DNA from: Bifidobacterium bohemicum DSM 22767
GTDB lineage: Bacteria; Actinomycetota; Actinomycetes; Actinomycetales; Bifidobacteriaceae
NCBI RefSeq assembly: GCF_000741525.1
Contig: NZ_JGYP01000002.1
Span: forward strand, 124,001 to 188,000
DNA: 64,000 bases
Direction of reading: 5' to 3'
The notes beneath the pieces are model-generated. The model had not been told where the DNA came from. It worked only from the letters and a program-made list of their open reading frames with translations, and did no database searches. This document shows positions 17,050 through 27,270 of this stretch, in pieces; the stretch's first letter is position 1; every line of letters begins with the position of its first letter. The translations under genes and the position numbers were made by a program.

Positions 17050-19794
17050 ATGGTGCAGCGTCACAAACCGACCAAACCGGCCTTCGATCCACGTATGGTC
17101 AAGGAGAACATCGTAGAGACGCCACTGAACGAAGAGATGAGCAAATCCTTCCTTGAGTACGCCTATTCGGTGATTTACGCCCGCGCGTTGCCCGACGCAC
17201 GAGACGGCATGAAACCGGTACAACGACGCATCATCTATCAGATGGGGCAGATGAATCTCAACCCCGACAAGCCGTATATGAAGTCCGCGCGTGCCGTGGG
17301 CGAAGTGATGGGCAAACTGCATCCGCACGGGGACTCCTCAATTTACGAGGCCATGGTTCGCCTGGCGCAACCGTTCGCGATGCGCTTGCCATTGGTGGAC
17401 GGGCATGGCAATTTCGGTTCACTGGACGACGGTCCGGCCGCCTCGCGATACACGGAAGCCAGGCTTGCCCCCGCGGCCTTGGGGATGAACGCGAATATCG
17501 ACGAAGACACCGTGGACTTCTCCCCCAACTATGACAACAAGCTCAAGGAACCCGACGTATTACCGGCGTCCATTCCGAATCTGTTGGTGAACGGGGCCTC
17601 GGGCATCGCCGTGGGCATGGCCACCAACATGGCAACACACAATCTCGGCGAAGTCGTCAACGCCGCGAAATACCTGATGAAGCACCCCGATGCCAGCCTC
17701 GACGAACTGATGGATTACGTCCCCGGCCCCGATTGGCCCAGCGGCGGCATCATCATCGGACGCGACGGCATCCGTGAAGCCTACGAGACCGGACGCGGAA
17801 CCCTGACCACACGTTCCGCCACGCATATCGAGAACGTGACCGCACGCAAAAAGGCCATCGTCGTCACGGAACTGCCCTATATGGTCGGCCCCGAACGAGT
17901 GCTCGAACGCATCTCGGAGGGGGTGAAGAACCACCACATCGAGGGCGTCTCGGGTGCCATCGATCTGACCGACCGGCACAATGGCACACGTATCGTCATC
18001 GAGATCAAAACGGGCTTCGACCCCAACGCCGTGCTGGCGCAGCTTTTCAAATACACCCCGCTCGAAGACAATTTCACCATGAACAACGTGGCACTGGTGC
18101 ACGGCCGGCCGCACACGATGGGTCTGAAAGAAATGCTCGAGGTATGGGTCGAACACCGTCGCACCGTGATTCACCGGCGTAGCGTGTTCAGGCGCAAAAA
18201 GGCCCAGGAGCGCCTGCATCTGGTCGAAGGCCTGCTGCTGGCCATGGTCGACATCGACGAGGTGATTCAGGTCATCCGCACCTCCGAGAACGCCGACACC
18301 GCCAAGACACGGCTGATGGCCGTATTCGACCTGGACGAGATTCAGGCGCAGTACATCCTGGATCTAAGACTGCGACGCCTGACCAAGATGAGCCGTATCG
18401 AGCTCGAAACCGAACAGGACGAACTGAAGAAACAAATCCAAGAACTGGACGCGATCCTGGCTTCGACCGAACGACTGGATGCCGTGGTGGTCGAAGAAAT
18501 GGACGAAGCCGTCGGAAAGTGGGGCGATCCGCGACGCACGGTGCTGCTCGACATAGGCGAAGACGGTGCCTTGAGTCCTGTAAGCGTCAAAGGAACGCAT
18601 GGAACCGGCACGAATGCGGATGTCACGTCCTTGAACCCAGACACAACGGCCAGCGCCGCCATACGCATGGCCAACACGGTTTCTTCGGCGGCCTCTGGAC
18701 TTGAGGCCGCAGCCAAGGCCAAAAAGGCCGGTCGGGAGCAGGCCGCGGTTCAGGCTCTGAAACTCGATGACGAGCCGTGTGTCGTGCTTTTCAGCGCAAC
18801 AGGCCTTATTGCGCGAACCTCGATGAGCGCCTTGGACGTGTGGCGCGGTCGTGGGGCCGGCGAGCCTCGCGAGCAGGACGATCAGATCGTTTCGATCTTC
18901 GCCACGACCACACTCGCCAACTACGGTCTGATTACTTCGGCAGGACGCTTGGTGCTGGCGCATACGGCCGATCTGCCGAAACTGCCCGCGATGACGCACC
19001 TCAGCGTCTCGGGCGGGGTCAAGGCTGACGAACTGATCGCAGCAACGGAAAGCACCGATCCGGTCCCGGGCGAACGCGTCGTCGCGGCAATGGCATTGAA
19101 TGCGACCGCCTCAACATCGGGCTCAACCAATACGACCGACGATCGCAATCCCGCCGCCAGGACGTCCCCTCTGGCGATGGGCACACGCAACGGCATGGTG
19201 AAACGTTGGAATCTCGAAGGACCAAGCACCATGGACTCATGGCCGATCATCGACCTCAAAGATGGCGACAGAGTGCTTTTCGCAGCTCCGGCAGCCGACG
19301 ACGACCGAATCGTCTTCATCTCCTCGGATTCCTCGTTGCTGACGTTCGGAGCCGATGTCGTGCGTCCGCAAGGACGAACAGCAGGTGGCATGAATGGTAT
19401 CAGGCTCGGCGAAAATCAGCAGGTCGTAGCCTTCAACGTGGTGCCGGCCGGCAAGATCGCATGGACGTACGAAGAGGGTGAAAACAGCCTGTATTCGGCC
19501 TCGGGAGCCGTCGTGCTCACCGTCGCCGGCGATGACGCGGCACTGCCCGGCACCGAAACCGGAGCAGCCAAGGTGACCCCGCTGGAGATGTATCCGACCA
19601 AGGGACGCGGCACCGGCGGCGTGCGCTCGCAGCGTTTCCTTAAGGGCCAGAGCACCCTGACCTGTGCGGCCATCGGCACCTACCCCCTTTACGCGAGCAC
19701 TTCCGGCGGATCGCCCGTCGAGCTGCCCAAGCCGGACATGCGCCGCGATGCCTCCGGCGTCGACCTCTCCGCACCGATCGAATATGTTGCATAA
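17050..19794 (+). CDS. parC: DNA topoisomerase IV subunit A
   Basis: Breakage-reunion subunit of topoisomerase IV, which decatenates replicated chromosomes. The catalytic tyrosine is Y134 in [10 protein letters not shown]. The quinolone-determining segment [10 protein letters not shown] keeps Ser96 and Glu100, the residues of the sensitive form. The winged-helix/tower region is followed by the coiled coil around 440–500. The C-terminal beta-pinwheel is interrupted by Ala/Thr/Ser-rich linkers and lacks an obvious GyrA box, which favours ParC over GyrA. At 914 residues it is on the long side. Its partner parE is at 27271–29709. A strong hairpin follows the stop. Confidence 0.9.
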   Translation: MVQRHKPTKPAFDPRMVKENIVETPLNEEMSKSFLEYAYSVIYARALPDARDGMKPVQRRIIYQMGQMNLNPDKPYMKSARAVGEVMGKLHPHGDSSIYEAMVRLAQPFAMRLPLVDGHGNFGSLDDGPAASRYTEARLAPAALGMNANIDEDTVDFSPNYDNKLKEPDVLPASIPNLLVNGASGIAVGMATNMATHNLGEVVNAAKYLMKHPDASLDELMDYVPGPDWPSGGIIIGRDGIREAYETGRGTLTTRSATHIENVTARKKAIVVTELPYMVGPERVLERISEGVKNHHIEGVSGAIDLTDRHNGTRIVIEIKTGFDPNAVLAQLFKYTPLEDNFTMNNVALVHGRPHTMGLKEMLEVWVEHRRTVIHRRSVFRRKKAQERLHLVEGLLLAMVDIDEVIQVIRTSENADTAKTRLMAVFDLDEIQAQYILDLRLRRLTKMSRIELETEQDELKKQIQELDAILASTERLDAVVVEEMDEAVGKWGDPRRTVLLDIGEDGALSPVSVKGTHGTGTNADVTSLNPDTTASAAIRMANTVSSAASGLEAAAKAKKAGREQAAVQALKLDDEPCVVLFSATGLIARTSMSALDVWRGRGAGEPREQDDQIVSIFATTTLANYGLITSAGRLVLAHTADLPKLPAMTHLSVSGGVKADELIAATESTDPVPGERVVAAMALNATASTSGSTNTTDDRNPAARTSPLAMGTRNGMVKRWNLEGPSTMDSWPIIDLKDGDRVLFAAPAADDDRIVFISSDSSLLTFGADVVRPQGRTAGGMNGIRLGENQQVVAFNVVPAGKIAWTYEEGENSLYSASGAVVLTVAGDDAALPGTETGAAKVTPLEMYPTKGRGTGGVRSQRFLKGQSTLTCAAIGTYPLYASTSGGSPVELPKPDMRRDASGVDLSAPIEYVA

Positions 19795-19797
19795 ACT

Positions 19798-19832
19798 CTG
19801 ATGCCTCAACATAGTCGTCGTTGAGGTATCAG
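19798..19832 (+). terminator. Terminator of parC
   Basis: CTGATGCCTCAAC (19798–19810) pairs with GTTGAGGTATCAG (19820–19832) through one G·U pair. The stem starts 4 bases after the stop, and only a weak T-stretch follows. Confidence 0.75.
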
Positions 19833-20448
19833 GATTTCGGTTCTGAAAGAACATGCAGATGCAGAACGATCGAAGAACGCCGTCTAAGCACCATCATCGT
19901 ATTTTTACCATGAATCGCAATGACGGCTCTGTTGGTGACGCCACCAACAATCCGCCAACAATATCGTGACGCCGGTCTGGACCACGACGGAATTACCACA
20001 GTGCATGCCTCCTCTCTGCTTTCGGTCAACAACGTGGATGCCTTTTCGACCACCGCAATACCAATGCCACCGCTATCTCACCGGTCGTATATCGAAACAT
20101 AGCCTTCCCGGCAAACGCTCGCAGCTCCCCCACCTTTTACGCGCAAAGCATGCGACTTCACCCTTATCCGACTCGGCCATCACATCATGGGACGAGGCCA
20201 ACAGCGACCGATGTCAATCCCTCGGTGTCTTCAGCCCAATCACCAATCCGCATCCCATCTGGCAGTTCGTTAACACCCCCCACTGCAACCCGTTTGCACG
20301 ATGAAACTAACAGAATGACAGTCAAAGGGACCGTAAAAAATGGTCGGCAGAACGGATTCCATCAGTGCCTATGCCAAGCTATAATCGCTCGGCCCCGCAC
20401 AAATACGGTTTCAAGATTGAAAAGCAATGCAAAACTCGCTTGTTTCCG
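19833..20448. other. Non-coding stretch between convergent parC and lhr
   Basis: About 615 bases with no credible coding frame. It contains an inverted repeat GTTGGTG-ACGC-CACCAAC (19931–19948). No homology to a mobile element or RNA gene was recognised, and no lhr terminator is clear. Confidence 0.6.
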
Positions 20449-23400
20449 TTACCGATAGAGTTTCATACCCTGCGGGGATGGGGTAAAACCCGCCGTACGC
20501 AATAGTTGCGCGTAGCGACTCGACGCCGTGAGCGGTTCACCGTTGGCATCGCGGAAGGTGACGCTACCGTATTTCTTGCCGGTTCGTCCTCCTGGTTCAT
20601 ATCGAGAACGCAAGGTATCGGCCAACCGGGTGATGGCGCGCTGCAGTTCGAAATCGGTGGCTTCGAAAAACAGCAGGTGGTGACTGGACGGAATGGCGTA
20701 CAGTATCGGCCTGCCCTCGATGAGAATAACCACGGAACCGACCTTGCGCATAGGCTGGACCGACTTCACATGCTTATGCCTGACCCCGGCCCCGGTTGCG
20801 ACGGGCAGACTATCGTTTAACCGAACCGACGACTTGATCGAACCGATGCCTTCGCTGCCCTCTTGCGAAATGTCAATCGGTTCAACGGCGGAGGAACCGG
20901 AAGACCGTATAGTAGCCGAACCGTTCTCCTGATTGGCTTCGGCACTGCCGTTTTTAACTATAGGTTCACAGCCGTCGGCGGGGTTCGACGATGGCCATGG
21001 AACGGCCCCGCCAGCAAGACTGGCCGGGTCGGCGGCATCCAGCGCCACTGCGAGCGCAGAGTTCTGCATACGCCACTGACGTAATCGGTCGATGGTCGTG
21101 CGTTCGGCGAACTGCACGGCCGAAAGACCACGAACGAACATGCCGCGAACCAACGTACCGGCGGCCTCCATCTGTTTCAACACCGGATAGATATCGGAAA
21201 AACCTGAGGCTCCCGGATCCATGTCCATCAGCGGCGGCGCGATGATGCCGTAACGGTCAAGCAACGTTTCCACCTGAGCAATGGCGCGCCGCTCCGGCCA
21301 CACACCTTCAGGTTGCGGCACCGCCGACCACAAACCGGCCAATGTGCCCGGCAATTGCGGCCGTCGTTCGACCCGTACGCGGCCATACAGGCGGTGACGG
21401 CTCAGCGGCCTTCCTGCATTCGAACGACCGGCGGATCGTGCGCCATTCCCGTTTTGCAACAGGGCACGAACCGGAGCGAAGGACGAATTGGTCACCTTGC
21501 CTTGCCATACCAACGACCAAAGCTCTCGTTCGAAGCCCGAATCTCCCAATGAAGACACACTGATCTCGCCGGTTAGCGGATCCACTACTTCGCGCGGACC
21601 GCCTCCGCCGTAAAGTCGCCATTGCCGCTGTAGCTGCTCGGCGCGATAGGAGCCGCCAGAAGCCAACAACGACATGATCCCACCGCCGGCAGACTCATCG
21701 ACCGCCCCGGAACGAGAAACGGATTGCGGCCGATAATCGTCGACATGATTGTTTGCCGGAATCGGTGGACGATGCGTACTTTCTGATCGAGATGGAATGT
21801 CCTGCCCGTCGGACACGTTCAAAGCCTTTGGATCCTCTTCGGGTTGCTGATCGTCATGTTCCCCGGCAGCATTCGATTCACCGCCGTTTGCAAGCAGGGG
21901 CGAATCAGCGAGATAAAATGCGATTTTGCCGGGTTTCATGGCCTGTTGCGGACCCAAAGCGGCGCCTTCGTCTTTGAAACCCATCCAAATCGCCTCACCC
22001 GCTGAAAGCAACTCGTCGAGCATCGCCGGCGTAAAGTCCGGAACCCTTGCGGAGAACACCGAGGATTCCCACATCGCTGCCGGCAAGGGCATGCCTTCCA
22101 ACTGCTCGATGACGCGCAGCAGACCATCCGCTCCGACGAAACCCGGCCCGGCAGCTTGAGAACTTTCCGGAGCATCTTGCATTCGATCGTTTTCCATCGA
22201 ATCGTCAACACCGACTGAATAGCGATTGCCGCCGGGCGCATGCGAATAAGCATTGCTGCCGAATTCCGCGCCGATCCCCTGCATCACCAACAACCAGGAC
22301 TGGTACGTTTCGAAGCTTACGGGTTTCAGGGATTTGCGCGTCAGCGTCTGCGAGCGTGAACGGATACGGCGGAACACTTCACGGTGCAAATATTGCGGAC
22401 CGGGCAGATTCTTGACGAACTCGCCGGACATGAGCACGCCGCAGGCCTTGAGATCATCGAGCTCATGAACCGCTGTGGCGGCATCCAAACCAAGTTCCTC
22501 CACGGCCTGGTCGGCAGTGAACGGCCCGTGCGTCTTGGCGAACCGCAGCATTCGGCCGGCCACATCATCAGGTTCCAGCTCGTTCCAGAATCGTTGACGG
22601 CTCAACTCATCTTCAACCTGGGCGATGGCCTTGGGATCAAGGACATCGGCGATATGACCGCTGCCCAGAAGTTCTTCCAAGACCTCCGGGTCCATCGCCA
22701 ACAGCGAGGCGCGACGTTCGGCCTGCGGCGAGTCATATTCATACATCACCGAGCCCACGAAGCCGAAGAGCAGGTTCTGCGCGAACGGAGATGGACTTTG
22801 CGTCTCGACATCAACAACCTCGATTGCGCCGTCATCGATACCGGTCATCAGCCGTTTCAAAGCCGGCAAATCATAGACATCCTGCAGACACTCGCGGGCG
22901 GTCTCCAGGACCAGCGGGAAATTGTGCCTGGTCTTGGCCGCAGCCAAAAGCTCCGAAGCCCGCAGACGCTGTTGCCACAACGGCACGCGTTTGCCGGGAT
23001 TCATCCTTGGCATGTAGAGCGAACGGGCGGCACATTCGCGGAACCGGGTGGCGAACAGCACCGAGTCGCCGATCTCCTCCTCCACATCCCGAAGCAGTTC
23101 ATCGGCATCGAACCGGAAGAGTCCGAAGGCGCCGACATGGCCGTCCTGTTCAGGCAAGCGCACCACAATGCCGTCGTCGGTGGCATATGTCTGCCCGTCG
23201 AAGCCATACTTGCGCTTGAGCCGGTTGGTGACCGCGAGCGCCCACGGCTCGTGGACACGGCGACCAAACGGTGAATGCAGCATGATCCTCCAGTCGCCTT
23301 CCTCGTCCTGGCAACGTTCGACGACAATGGTTTTGTCGGTCGGCAGCGAACCGGTTGCGGCCTTCTGCTCGGACAGCAGACAGGCGAGGTTGGCCCTGCC

Positions 23401-25755
23401 GTTGTCATCCAAACCGTCGTCTTTGAGCCGCTGTTCAGTGGATGGGTCGAAATACGGCTCGGCACGGTCATTATCGGATTGAGATATATGTGCAGCATCC
23501 GACGTGGATGCCGGTATCAAACCATCGCCGATCTGTCGAACAAACGCACCCAGCAACGCGCCGAAACCGGCGTCGCGTCCGGGGCCTTCTCCGTGCCAGA
23601 ACGGCAGTCGCGCGGTGCGCCCGGGGGCCGGGGTGACCACGACACGGTCGTTGGTGATCTCATCGATCTGCCAGGTCGAGGTGCCGAGCGTGATGACGTC
23701 GCCCACGCGGGATTCGTAGACCATCTCTTCGTCGAGCTCCCCCACTTTCTTGCGGCCCGAACCGGCGTCGGCTTCAGGCAGCACGACAGTGTAGGTGCCG
23801 CGGTCGGGGATGGTGCCGCCGCTGGTGACGGCCAGACGCTGGGCCCCCGGACGGGCGGAAACGATGCCCAGCTCGGCATTGAGTTGCAGCGGTGGCCGGA
23901 AAGCGGAGAATTCCTCGGAATTGTAAGCGCCGGTAAGCATCCCGATGACATTGTCGAACATGTCGCGAGAAAGTGTGGCGAACGGTGCGGTACGACGCAC
24001 AGCCGCATACCATTCATCGGTTTTCAGATCTTCCATCGCCGCCGCTGCGACCGTCTGCTGGGCCAGAATATCCAAGGGATTACGACGGACGGACAGCGGC
24101 TCGATTCCGCTGCGCCGCATGCTCTCCACTGTCGCAGTGGAAGTAATGAGCTCCTGACGGGTCAGCGGATAGAACAGCGCGTGCGAAATTCCGCCGACAC
24201 GATGGTCGGCCCTGCCGACACGCTGCAGACCCGACGAAACGGACAGGGGCGGCGCGACCTGAATGACCATGTCGACCGAACCCATATCGATGCCCAGCTC
24301 AAGGCTGCTCGTGGCAATCACGCAACGCAGGCGTCCGTGCTTCAAATCATCTTCTATGACCTTGCGCCGCTCCTTGGATACGGAACCGTGGTGAGCCATG
24401 GCGATGGTCTCGCTTCCCCGGTGCGAACCGACCAAGGCGGTGGAGGAACCGACGATGGAATCGTAGTGTCTGCCGTCGCCGTAGGAACGGTCATCGACTT
24501 CGATGCCGCATTCCGTCTCGGCGTAGAGGTCGTTTATGCGTGCGGTCAATCGCTCGGCCAGTCCGCGCGAATTGACGAACACCAAAGTGCTGTGATGGCT
24601 GAGAATCTCATCGAGAATACTGCGCTCGACCGCCGGCCAGACGGAGTGCGAGGCCGAAGCGTTCGGCGAGGAATAGTCGCCGTGTTTGGCCGACGAGGCG
24701 GAATAATTGACGGTATCGTCAATATTCGGGGTATCGAAATTCGAAGACGAAACCGGCGTTGTGTCCGCAAGGCCCTGTGATTTGCCAAAACCACCTGTAT
24801 TCGACCCCGAGCCGTCGTACCGGCGTTCTGGCGCATTTGAAAAGTCATCAACGACGTTTTTGCGGGCTTCGGCCAACGCCTGCATGGCTGGACTGACACC
24901 GCTTAGATGGCGAGAATCATGGCGTTTGGCGTTATGGTTCGATTTCCCTTGTCCTGTATCCGCGCCACCGACATGAAATCCGCCTTCGTCATCGGAGGCG
25001 GTCCCCAACGCCCCCATATCCGCGACAGGTTCGACGATTTTCAGATCCATATGCACCGGATCGGCTGCGTCGACAATCGCGACCGGCTGGTCCCCGCCCA
25101 GGAAGAACGCGGCTTCCTTCGACGGATTGACCGTCGCGGAAAGCCCTATGCGCTGCATGTTCCGTCCTGTCAGCAAATCAAGCCGTTCCAAGCTCAACGC
25201 AAGGTGAGCACCGCGTTTGGTGGCGGCGAGCGCATGCACCTCGTCGACGATGACGGTCTCGACACCTTTCAGGATGCGCCGGGCTTTCGAGGTCAGGAGC
25301 AAATACAATGATTCGGGCGTGGTGATCAGAATATCCGGCGGATGCGAGACGATGCGCCGGCGCTCCTTGGCCGTGGTATCCCCCGAACGAATGGCCACGT
25401 CGATGTCAGGCGGTTCCATACCTTCCGAAACGCACTGCGCTGCTATGCCTTCCAGCGGAACCCGTAGATTGCGTTCGACGTCGGCCCCAAGCGCCTTGAG
25501 CGGAGAAATATAGAGTACTTTGACACCGGATTTAGTGGATTTAATTGAATTGGCCGATTGCCCGCCAATCAACCCGTCGATGGCTGAAAGAAACGCAGCC
25601 AGGGTCTTGCCGGAACCTGTGGGCGCGACGACCAAGACGTTCTCTCCGGCCTTGATATGCGGCCAGGCCTCTTGCTGAGCATCCGTAGGCGCACCGAAGG
25701 CATGTCTGAACCATGCCGCGGTGGGAGGCGAAAACAGATCCAGACATTCGTACAT
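20449..25755 (-). CDS. lhr: Lhr-family ATP-dependent helicase
   Basis: Superfamily 2 helicase of the long Lhr type, implicated in DNA repair. Walker A is APTGSGKT near residues 44–51 and the DEVH box is VDEVHALAATKRGAH. Later motifs include ATSSLELGIDMG and QRVGRADHRVGG. The winged-helix and Lhr-specific core follows, then a long C-terminal domain. At 1768 residues it is longer than the usual ~1500. Part of the excess is a hydrophilic Ser/Gly/Asp-rich segment between the two RecA domains (roughly 255–375), and part is other low-complexity linkers near 1250–1330 and 1600–1680. The gene is alone, 60 bases after the MFS gene. Confidence 0.92.
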   Translation of the reverse strand: MYECLDLFSPPTAAWFRHAFGAPTDAQQEAWPHIKAGENVLVVAPTGSGKTLAAFLSAIDGLIGGQSANSIKSTKSGVKVLYISPLKALGADVERNLRVPLEGIAAQCVSEGMEPPDIDVAIRSGDTTAKERRRIVSHPPDILITTPESLYLLLTSKARRILKGVETVIVDEVHALAATKRGAHLALSLERLDLLTGRNMQRIGLSATVNPSKEAAFFLGGDQPVAIVDAADPVHMDLKIVEPVADMGALGTASDDEGGFHVGGADTGQGKSNHNAKRHDSRHLSGVSPAMQALAEARKNVVDDFSNAPERRYDGSGSNTGGFGKSQGLADTTPVSSSNFDTPNIDDTVNYSASSAKHGDYSSPNASASHSVWPAVERSILDEILSHHSTLVFVNSRGLAERLTARINDLYAETECGIEVDDRSYGDGRHYDSIVGSSTALVGSHRGSETIAMAHHGSVSKERRKVIEDDLKHGRLRCVIATSSLELGIDMGSVDMVIQVAPPLSVSSGLQRVGRADHRVGGISHALFYPLTRQELITSTATVESMRRSGIEPLSVRRNPLDILAQQTVAAAAMEDLKTDEWYAAVRRTAPFATLSRDMFDNVIGMLTGAYNSEEFSAFRPPLQLNAELGIVSARPGAQRLAVTSGGTIPDRGTYTVVLPEADAGSGRKKVGELDEEMVYESRVGDVITLGTSTWQIDEITNDRVVVTPAPGRTARLPFWHGEGPGRDAGFGALLGAFVRQIGDGLIPASTSDAAHISQSDNDRAEPYFDPSTEQRLKDDGLDDNGRANLACLLSEQKAATGSLPTDKTIVVERCQDEEGDWRIMLHSPFGRRVHEPWALAVTNRLKRKYGFDGQTYATDDGIVVRLPEQDGHVGAFGLFRFDADELLRDVEEEIGDSVLFATRFRECAARSLYMPRMNPGKRVPLWQQRLRASELLAAAKTRHNFPLVLETARECLQDVYDLPALKRLMTGIDDGAIEVVDVETQSPSPFAQNLLFGFVGSVMYEYDSPQAERRASLLAMDPEVLEELLGSGHIADVLDPKAIAQVEDELSRQRFWNELEPDDVAGRMLRFAKTHGPFTADQAVEELGLDAATAVHELDDLKACGVLMSGEFVKNLPGPQYLHREVFRRIRSRSQTLTRKSLKPVSFETYQSWLLVMQGIGAEFGSNAYSHAPGGNRYSVGVDDSMENDRMQDAPESSQAAGPGFVGADGLLRVIEQLEGMPLPAAMWESSVFSARVPDFTPAMLDELLSAGEAIWMGFKDEGAALGPQQAMKPGKIAFYLADSPLLANGGESNAAGEHDDQQPEEDPKALNVSDGQDIPSRSESTHRPPIPANNHVDDYRPQSVSRSGAVDESAGGGIMSLLASGGSYRAEQLQRQWRLYGGGGPREVVDPLTGEISVSSLGDSGFERELWSLVWQGKVTNSSFAPVRALLQNGNGARSAGRSNAGRPLSRHRLYGRVRVERRPQLPGTLAGLWSAVPQPEGVWPERRAIAQVETLLDRYGIIAPPLMDMDPGASGFSDIYPVLKQMEAAGTLVRGMFVRGLSAVQFAERTTIDRLRQWRMQNSALAVALDAADPASLAGGAVPWPSSNPADGCEPIVKNGSAEANQENGSATIRSSGSSAVEPIDISQEGSEGIGSIKSSVRLNDSLPVATGAGVRHKHVKSVQPMRKVGSVVILIEGRPILYAIPSSHHLLFFEATDFELQRAITRLADTLRSRYEPGGRTGKKYGSVTFRDANGEPLTASSRYAQLLRTAGFTPSPQGMKLYR

Positions 25756-25815
25756 ATGTTCTATTATTGCAATACCTCACGACGTTGGCGACCGACGCTC
25801 AAAAACCATCGGATA

Positions 25816-27054
25816 TCAGTCCCGACGACCCACCCTGCGCCGCAGCATCTCGTGCATCGCTACCATGAGCACCAGCAACACCAGCAGATACCACGGATAC
25901 AAGGTTATCGTGGCGTGTTGGGCAATCAGACCGAAGACGGGGGGCATGAGCATGGAACCGGCGTAAGCGCAGGCCATCTGCACGCCGACAATCGCCTGTG
26001 AACGTTCCACACCGAAATAGGCGGGGGTGGAATGGATGACGCACGGGTAAATCGGCGCACAGCCCAGGCCGATCAGCACGAGTCCGACGACGGTGGCGAC
26101 ATGCCCGGGCAACGGGACAAGCATGACGACGATACCCAAACCAAGAACAGCCTGACCGATGCGGATCATCGTGGGATCGTCGAACTTCATGGTCATGAAT
26201 CCGCTCAACGCACGACCCGCGGTGATGCCCAGGTAAAACAGGCTTGCCAGGCTCGCCGCGGTGACCTTGCCGATGCCGTCATGCCGAACCATATAGCTTG
26301 AGGCCCAAAGCCCCGAGGTGGTCTCGATGGCGCAATAGCAGAAGAACATCACAAGAATCTCTTTGGCGCCACGGATGGCCAGCACCCCGCGCACCCCCAG
26401 CGGTTTGACGGGCTTGGGTTCCGCTTCGGCTCCTGCGACGGCTTCGGTTCCATCGACGGGAGTCTCGCCTTCACTCAGGTCCGAACCGGCCACCGCCGAA
26501 GCCTCGTCACGATTCTTCCAAAGCGGCAGCGAAAAGACGATAATCACCGTCAGCACGATCTGAATGATGGAAATGTAGCGATATCCCCACTGCCAGCCTT
26601 GTCCGCCGGAAAGCGCGAATCCCATCACGTAGGGGCCAGCCGAAGCGCCAACACCCCACATGCAGTGCAGCCAGCTCATATGACGACTGGCGTAGTGGAT
26701 GGCGACGTAATTGTTCAGGGCGGCATCCACGCCTCCGGCACCGAGACCGTAAGGAATCGCAATCAGGGCGAGCACCCAGTAATCGGGCGCCACCGAGAAA
26801 CCGAACAGTGCCACCGCCGTCATGCCCACCGACACGGCCGTAAGCCTGCCGGCGCCGAAGCGTAGCGAGAACCGATCGGACAGCAAGGCCGAGATAATCG
26901 TACCGCCCGAAATGATCATTGATATGCCGCCCACCCAAGACAGTGGCACCTTCATCTGCGGTTGCATACTAGGCCAAGCGGCGCCAAGCAACGAATCAGG
27001 CAGACCCAGCGAAACGAACGCCAGGTAAATCACACCAAGCAGCAGACTAGTCAA
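25816..27054 (-). CDS. Major facilitator superfamily permease
   Basis: Twelve-helix transporter of the major facilitator superfamily, resembling FucP-type sugar permeases. It begins LGVIYLAFVSLGLPDSLLGAAWP, a typical opening of this group, followed by DRFSLRFGAGRLT in the loop 2–3 position. A charged Ala/Glu-rich central loop (about 190–225) divides the two six-helix bundles. The substrate cannot be deduced. I place the start at the TTG at 27054 because AAGGAGT lies about 7–8 bases before it. A GTG at 27063 is in frame but abuts that sequence. It follows parE after a 28-base hairpin, so it is probably a separate transcript. Confidence 0.85.
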   Translation of the reverse strand: MTSLLLGVIYLAFVSLGLPDSLLGAAWPSMQPQMKVPLSWVGGISMIISGGTIISALLSDRFSLRFGAGRLTAVSVGMTAVALFGFSVAPDYWVLALIAIPYGLGAGGVDAALNNYVAIHYASRHMSWLHCMWGVGASAGPYVMGFALSGGQGWQWGYRYISIIQIVLTVIIVFSLPLWKNRDEASAVAGSDLSEGETPVDGTEAVAGAEAEPKPVKPLGVRGVLAIRGAKEILVMFFCYCAIETTSGLWASSYMVRHDGIGKVTAASLASLFYLGITAGRALSGFMTMKFDDPTMIRIGQAVLGLGIVVMLVPLPGHVATVVGLVLIGLGCAPIYPCVIHSTPAYFGVERSQAIVGVQMACAYAGSMLMPPVFGLIAQHATITLYPWYLLVLLVLMVAMHEMLRRRVGRRD

Positions 27055-27230
27055 CTCGAGCACTCCTTTGTCAACAATGGCACACGCCGCACGTGGAATC
27101 GACCGTTACGACGGAATCTCGTAGGATGCACCCTATGCAACAGCTCGCAATCAGGGCTTCCAATAGGACACGGCCATATTCTGTCATATAGGGGCAGACC
27201 AGTCCGCAAACGTCGTCACCCGCGTGTCGT

Positions 27231-27258
27231 CTTTGGCTGAGGAGATCCTCGGCCAAAG
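27231..27258 (-). terminator. Hairpin after parE
   Basis: CTTTGGCTGAGGA (27231–27243) and TCCTCGGCCAAAG (27246–27258) form a nearly perfect 13-bp stem with one G·U pair, 13 bases beyond the parE stop. No T-run follows on the minus strand. Confidence 0.6.
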
Positions 27259-27270
27259 AAGGACATGGTA

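Noticed and set aside
17332-17352. Quinolone-resistance substitution in ParC
   Set aside because: Residues Ser96 and Glu100 are those of the sensitive form, so no resistance change is present at these positions.
19931-19948. GTTGGTG-ACGC-CACCAAC inverted repeat as a terminator for lhr
   Set aside because: It lies about 500 bases past the lhr stop, has no T-run, and a parC terminator is already closer on the other side.
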